Part shown: one piece after another, positions 13,244 through 15,216 of the stretch
Position numbering within the stretch: position 1 is the stretch's first letter
How the letters are laid out: the number at the start of each line of letters is the position of its first letter
From: an uncultured Campylobacter sp.
GTDB taxonomy: Bacteria; Campylobacterota; Campylobacteria; Campylobacterales; Campylobacteraceae
DNA: 15,216 nucleotides
Assembly (NCBI GenBank): GCA_937965895.1
Contig: CALCKS010000009.1
Span: 1 to 15,216, forward strand
Reading direction: 5' to 3'
Notes under the pieces: generated by a model
The model's database searches: none
Told to the model about the DNA's origin: nothing
The model's input: only the letters and a program-made list of their open reading frames with translations
Position numbers and translations under genes: made by a program

Positions 13244-15157
13244 TTACTTCGCCGTTTCCTGCGCAAATTCCGCAATCTTTTCAGGCGTAAAACCGAAATA
13301 CTCGAACAATGCGCCCGCCTTGCCGCTCTCGCCAAAGCTCTTCATCGAGTAGATCTCATCGGCAAATTTATACCACTCCAGCGCGCTTGCGGCTTCGACG
13401 GCGATGACCTTGGTCGCTGGATCTATGATCTGCTCTACGTACTCGCGCGGCTGCTCGCAAAGCAGGTCAAAGCACGGCGCAGAGACGACGTTGGCGCCGA
13501 TACCGCGAGCGGCTAAAATTTCAGCCGCTTTGACGCAAAGCTCCACTTCGCTACCGCTAGCTATTAGCGTGATTTTGGCGTTTTGCGCGCGTTTTAGCAG
13601 ATACGCGCCGTTTTCTACGCCGCCTAGTTCGCCTTTTTCAAGCGGAGCGAGGCCTTGACGGCTAAGCACGAAGGCGCTTGGAGCACGTAAATTTAACGCA
13701 GCTTTCCAACAAAGCGCGTTTTCGTTGCCGTCGGCCGGGCGGAAAGTGTAGAAATTCGGCATCGCACGAAGCGTGCTAAGCTGCTCGATAGGCTGGTGCG
13801 TCGGGCCGTCCTCGCCCACGCCTATGCTGTCGTGCGTAAAGATAAAAAAGTGCCTGATGCTCATCAGCGAGGCGATACGCGCAGACGGCTTTAGGTAGTC
13901 GCTAAAGATAAAAAACGTCGCGCTAAACGGCAAGAAAAGCCCGTATCTGGCGATTGCGTTGTTTATCGCGGCCATAGCGTGCTCGCGGATGCCGTAGTGG
14001 ATGTTGCGGCCGTTAGGGAAGTCGCCCATGCCCTTTAGCTCGGTTTTGTTTGATGGAGCCAGATCCGCACTACCGCCGATAAAGCCCGGCAGAGAGCGCG
14101 CGATCTCGTTCATGATGATGCCGTTACTGTCGCGCGTGGCTAGCTTTTTGCCGCTAAAATCAGGGAAATCTATCTTGCTAAAATCAGGGTTTAACAGTGC
14201 GTTTAGCATATTTCTGCTCTCGCTGCTTAGATTTTCTACCTTTTTGTTCCACTGAGCTTCGGCTAGGTCGCCCTTTTCTAGAGCGGCGCGGAAGCGAATA
14301 AGAACGTCCTCGTCGATGGCAAATTTGCGCTCAGGATCAAAGCCGGCTGCGATTTTAGCAGCCTTTATGATCTCCTCGCCAAGCGGCGCGCCGTGGCTGT
14401 GGTGACTGCCCTCTAGCTCGCCCGCGCCCTTTGCGATGCGGGTGTTTGCGATGATGAGATACGGGCGCTCTTTTTCGGCGGCTTGCTCGAGCGCAAACTC
14501 GATCTGATCGTAGTCGTGGCCGTCTATGCGCGCGACGTCCCAGCCCTGCGCCTCAAACCTCGCCTTCACGTCCTCGCTCCAAGCTATACTCGTGTCGCCC
14601 TCGATCGTGATGTTGTTGGAGTCGTAGATCAAAATGAGGTTGTCTAGATGTAGGTTGCCGGCAACCGCACAGGCCTCGTAGCTGATGCCCTCCTGCAAGT
14701 CTCCGTCGCCGCAGAGGCAGTAAATTTTATGATCTATGACGGCGTTTTGGGGTTCGTTTAGCAGATTGGCCGCGTATTTTGCCGCCATAGCAAAGCCCAC
14801 CGCGTTTGCCACGCCTTGGCCTAGCGGTCCCGTCGCGACCTCGACGCCTTTAGTATGGATCTCGGGGTGACCCGGAGTTTTGGAGCCTAGCTGGCGGAAG
14901 TTTTTTAGATCATCAAGGCTAAGATCGTAGCCGCTAAGATGCAAAAAGCTATACACGAGCGAACTTGCGTGACCGCCGCTAAATACGAGCCTGTCGCGGT
15001 TTAGCCAGTTTGGATTTTTAGGGTTGTGATTTAGAAATTTAGCCAGCACGACCATGACGTCGGCTAGCCCCATCGGCGCGCCCGGATGCCCGCTGTTTGC
15101 CTGCTGCACCATATCCGCGCATAAAAACCTTATCGTATCCGCCATCTTTTTTAGCAT
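13244..15157 (-). CDS. tkt: Transketolase
   Basis: Transketolase moves two-carbon units between sugar phosphates in the non-oxidative pentose phosphate pathway, using thiamine diphosphate and a divalent metal. The 637 residues match the usual bacterial length. Visible motifs are NSGHPGAPMG (21-30, with H24), SGGHAS (60-65, with H63), TGPLGQG (109-115), the cofactor-binding motif GDGDLQEG (150-157) with its partner asparagine around 181-182, and, later, GIREHAM in the pyrimidine-binding domain. Domain order (PP, Pyr, C-terminal) is complete, with no frameshift. The start is fixed by AAGGAG five bases upstream (15163-15168). A metabolic link exists with ThiD, which helps make this enzyme's cofactor, though the two genes are far apart. 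Composition is host-like and GC-rich. Confidence 0.98.
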   Translation of the reverse strand: MLKKMADTIRFLCADMVQQANSGHPGAPMGLADVMVVLAKFLNHNPKNPNWLNRDRLVFSGGHASSLVYSFLHLSGYDLSLDDLKNFRQLGSKTPGHPEIHTKGVEVATGPLGQGVANAVGFAMAAKYAANLLNEPQNAVIDHKIYCLCGDGDLQEGISYEACAVAGNLHLDNLILIYDSNNITIEGDTSIAWSEDVKARFEAQGWDVARIDGHDYDQIEFALEQAAEKERPYLIIANTRIAKGAGELEGSHHSHGAPLGEEIIKAAKIAAGFDPERKFAIDEDVLIRFRAALEKGDLAEAQWNKKVENLSSESRNMLNALLNPDFSKIDFPDFSGKKLATRDSNGIIMNEIARSLPGFIGGSADLAPSNKTELKGMGDFPNGRNIHYGIREHAMAAINNAIARYGLFLPFSATFFIFSDYLKPSARIASLMSIRHFFIFTHDSIGVGEDGPTHQPIEQLSTLRAMPNFYTFRPADGNENALCWKAALNLRAPSAFVLSRQGLAPLEKGELGGVENGAYLLKRAQNAKITLIASGSEVELCVKAAEILAARGIGANVVSAPCFDLLCEQPREYVEQIIDPATKVIAVEAASALEWYKFADEIYSMKSFGESGKAGALFEYFGFTPEKIAEFAQETAK

Positions 15158-15180
15158 TTTTTCTCCTTAGTTTTTATGCG

Positions 15181-15186
15181 ATTATA
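15181..15186 (-). promoter_or_regulatory. -10 box of tkt
   Basis: The minus strand reads TATAAT here, 23 bases before the tkt ATG, giving a leader of about 15-20 bases that includes the AAGGAG ribosome-binding site. The matching -35 region (around 15204-15209) is poor, GTAAAA, as is common in Campylobacter. Confidence 0.6.
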
Positions 15187-15216
15187 CGAAAATTCGGCTT
15201 AAATTTTACGCTTTTA

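Noticed and set aside
13094..13516. Plus-strand open frame of 140 codons at the tkt 3' end, with a TATAAT-like sequence inside it
   Set aside because: Two thirds of it lies antisense to tkt; there is no ribosome-binding site and no recognisable protein. It is explained by the GC-rich codon pattern of tkt on the other strand.
1..15216. CRISPR arrays, insertion sequences, integrases
   Set aside because: No regularly spaced repeats, transposase or recombinase motifs were found on either strand.

Overview
The window looks like chromosome from a relatively GC-rich Campylobacter of the concisus/curvus/rectus/showae type. This is inferred from the housekeeping proteins (ThiD, UppP, Tkt), the AAATTT words saturating the intergenic gaps, and the short operons; no 16S or other marker is present. 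It holds thirteen protein genes (one cut by the left edge) and one tRNA.

Layout. 1-231 (+) is the 3' end of an RDD-family membrane protein. 458-2002 (+) is a solitary VirD4/TraG-like P-loop ATPase with no conjugation genes nearby. 2172-2645 (+) is a small membrane protein of unknown function. 2833-3441 (-) is a membrane-anchored unknown, and 3499-4236 (-) is a divergent ThiD kinase. 4253-9403 (-) is an AT-rich three-gene operon. 9569-10399 (+) is an LCMT/TcmP-type methyltransferase, 10574-10661 (+) is tRNA-Ser(GGA), and 10718-12066 (+) is a pair of overlapping metallophosphoesterase genes. 12141-12935 (-) is uppP and 13244-15157 (-) is tkt.

The standout is 4253-9403, a compact DNA phosphorothioation (Dnd) module transcribed dndC-dndD-dndE. 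In this pathway DndC, an ATP-pyrophosphatase/PAPS-reductase-type Fe-S protein, activates and transfers sulfur. DndD, an SMC/Rad50-like ATPase, and DndE, which binds DNA, then act at the backbone. Two proteins here have extra domains: DndC carries an N-terminal rhodanese domain with its sulfur-carrying cysteine loop intact, and DndE is fused to a complete FtsK/HerA-type translocase domain. No cysteine desulfurase (dndA), no dndB regulator and no dndFGH restriction genes are in the window. The simplest reading is a self-contained modification module in which the rhodanese domain relays persulfide sulfur from a host enzyme and the translocase supplies helicase work. Its AT-rich composition, unlike both flanks, and its tight fit 16 bases upstream of thiD suggest horizontal acquisition.

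The rest is mostly ordinary chromosome. Secondary points of interest are the dense AAATTT palindromes in the gaps, the solitary VirD4-like ATPase with a 10-base tandem repeat near its start, and the metallophosphoesterase pair just after a tRNA gene.
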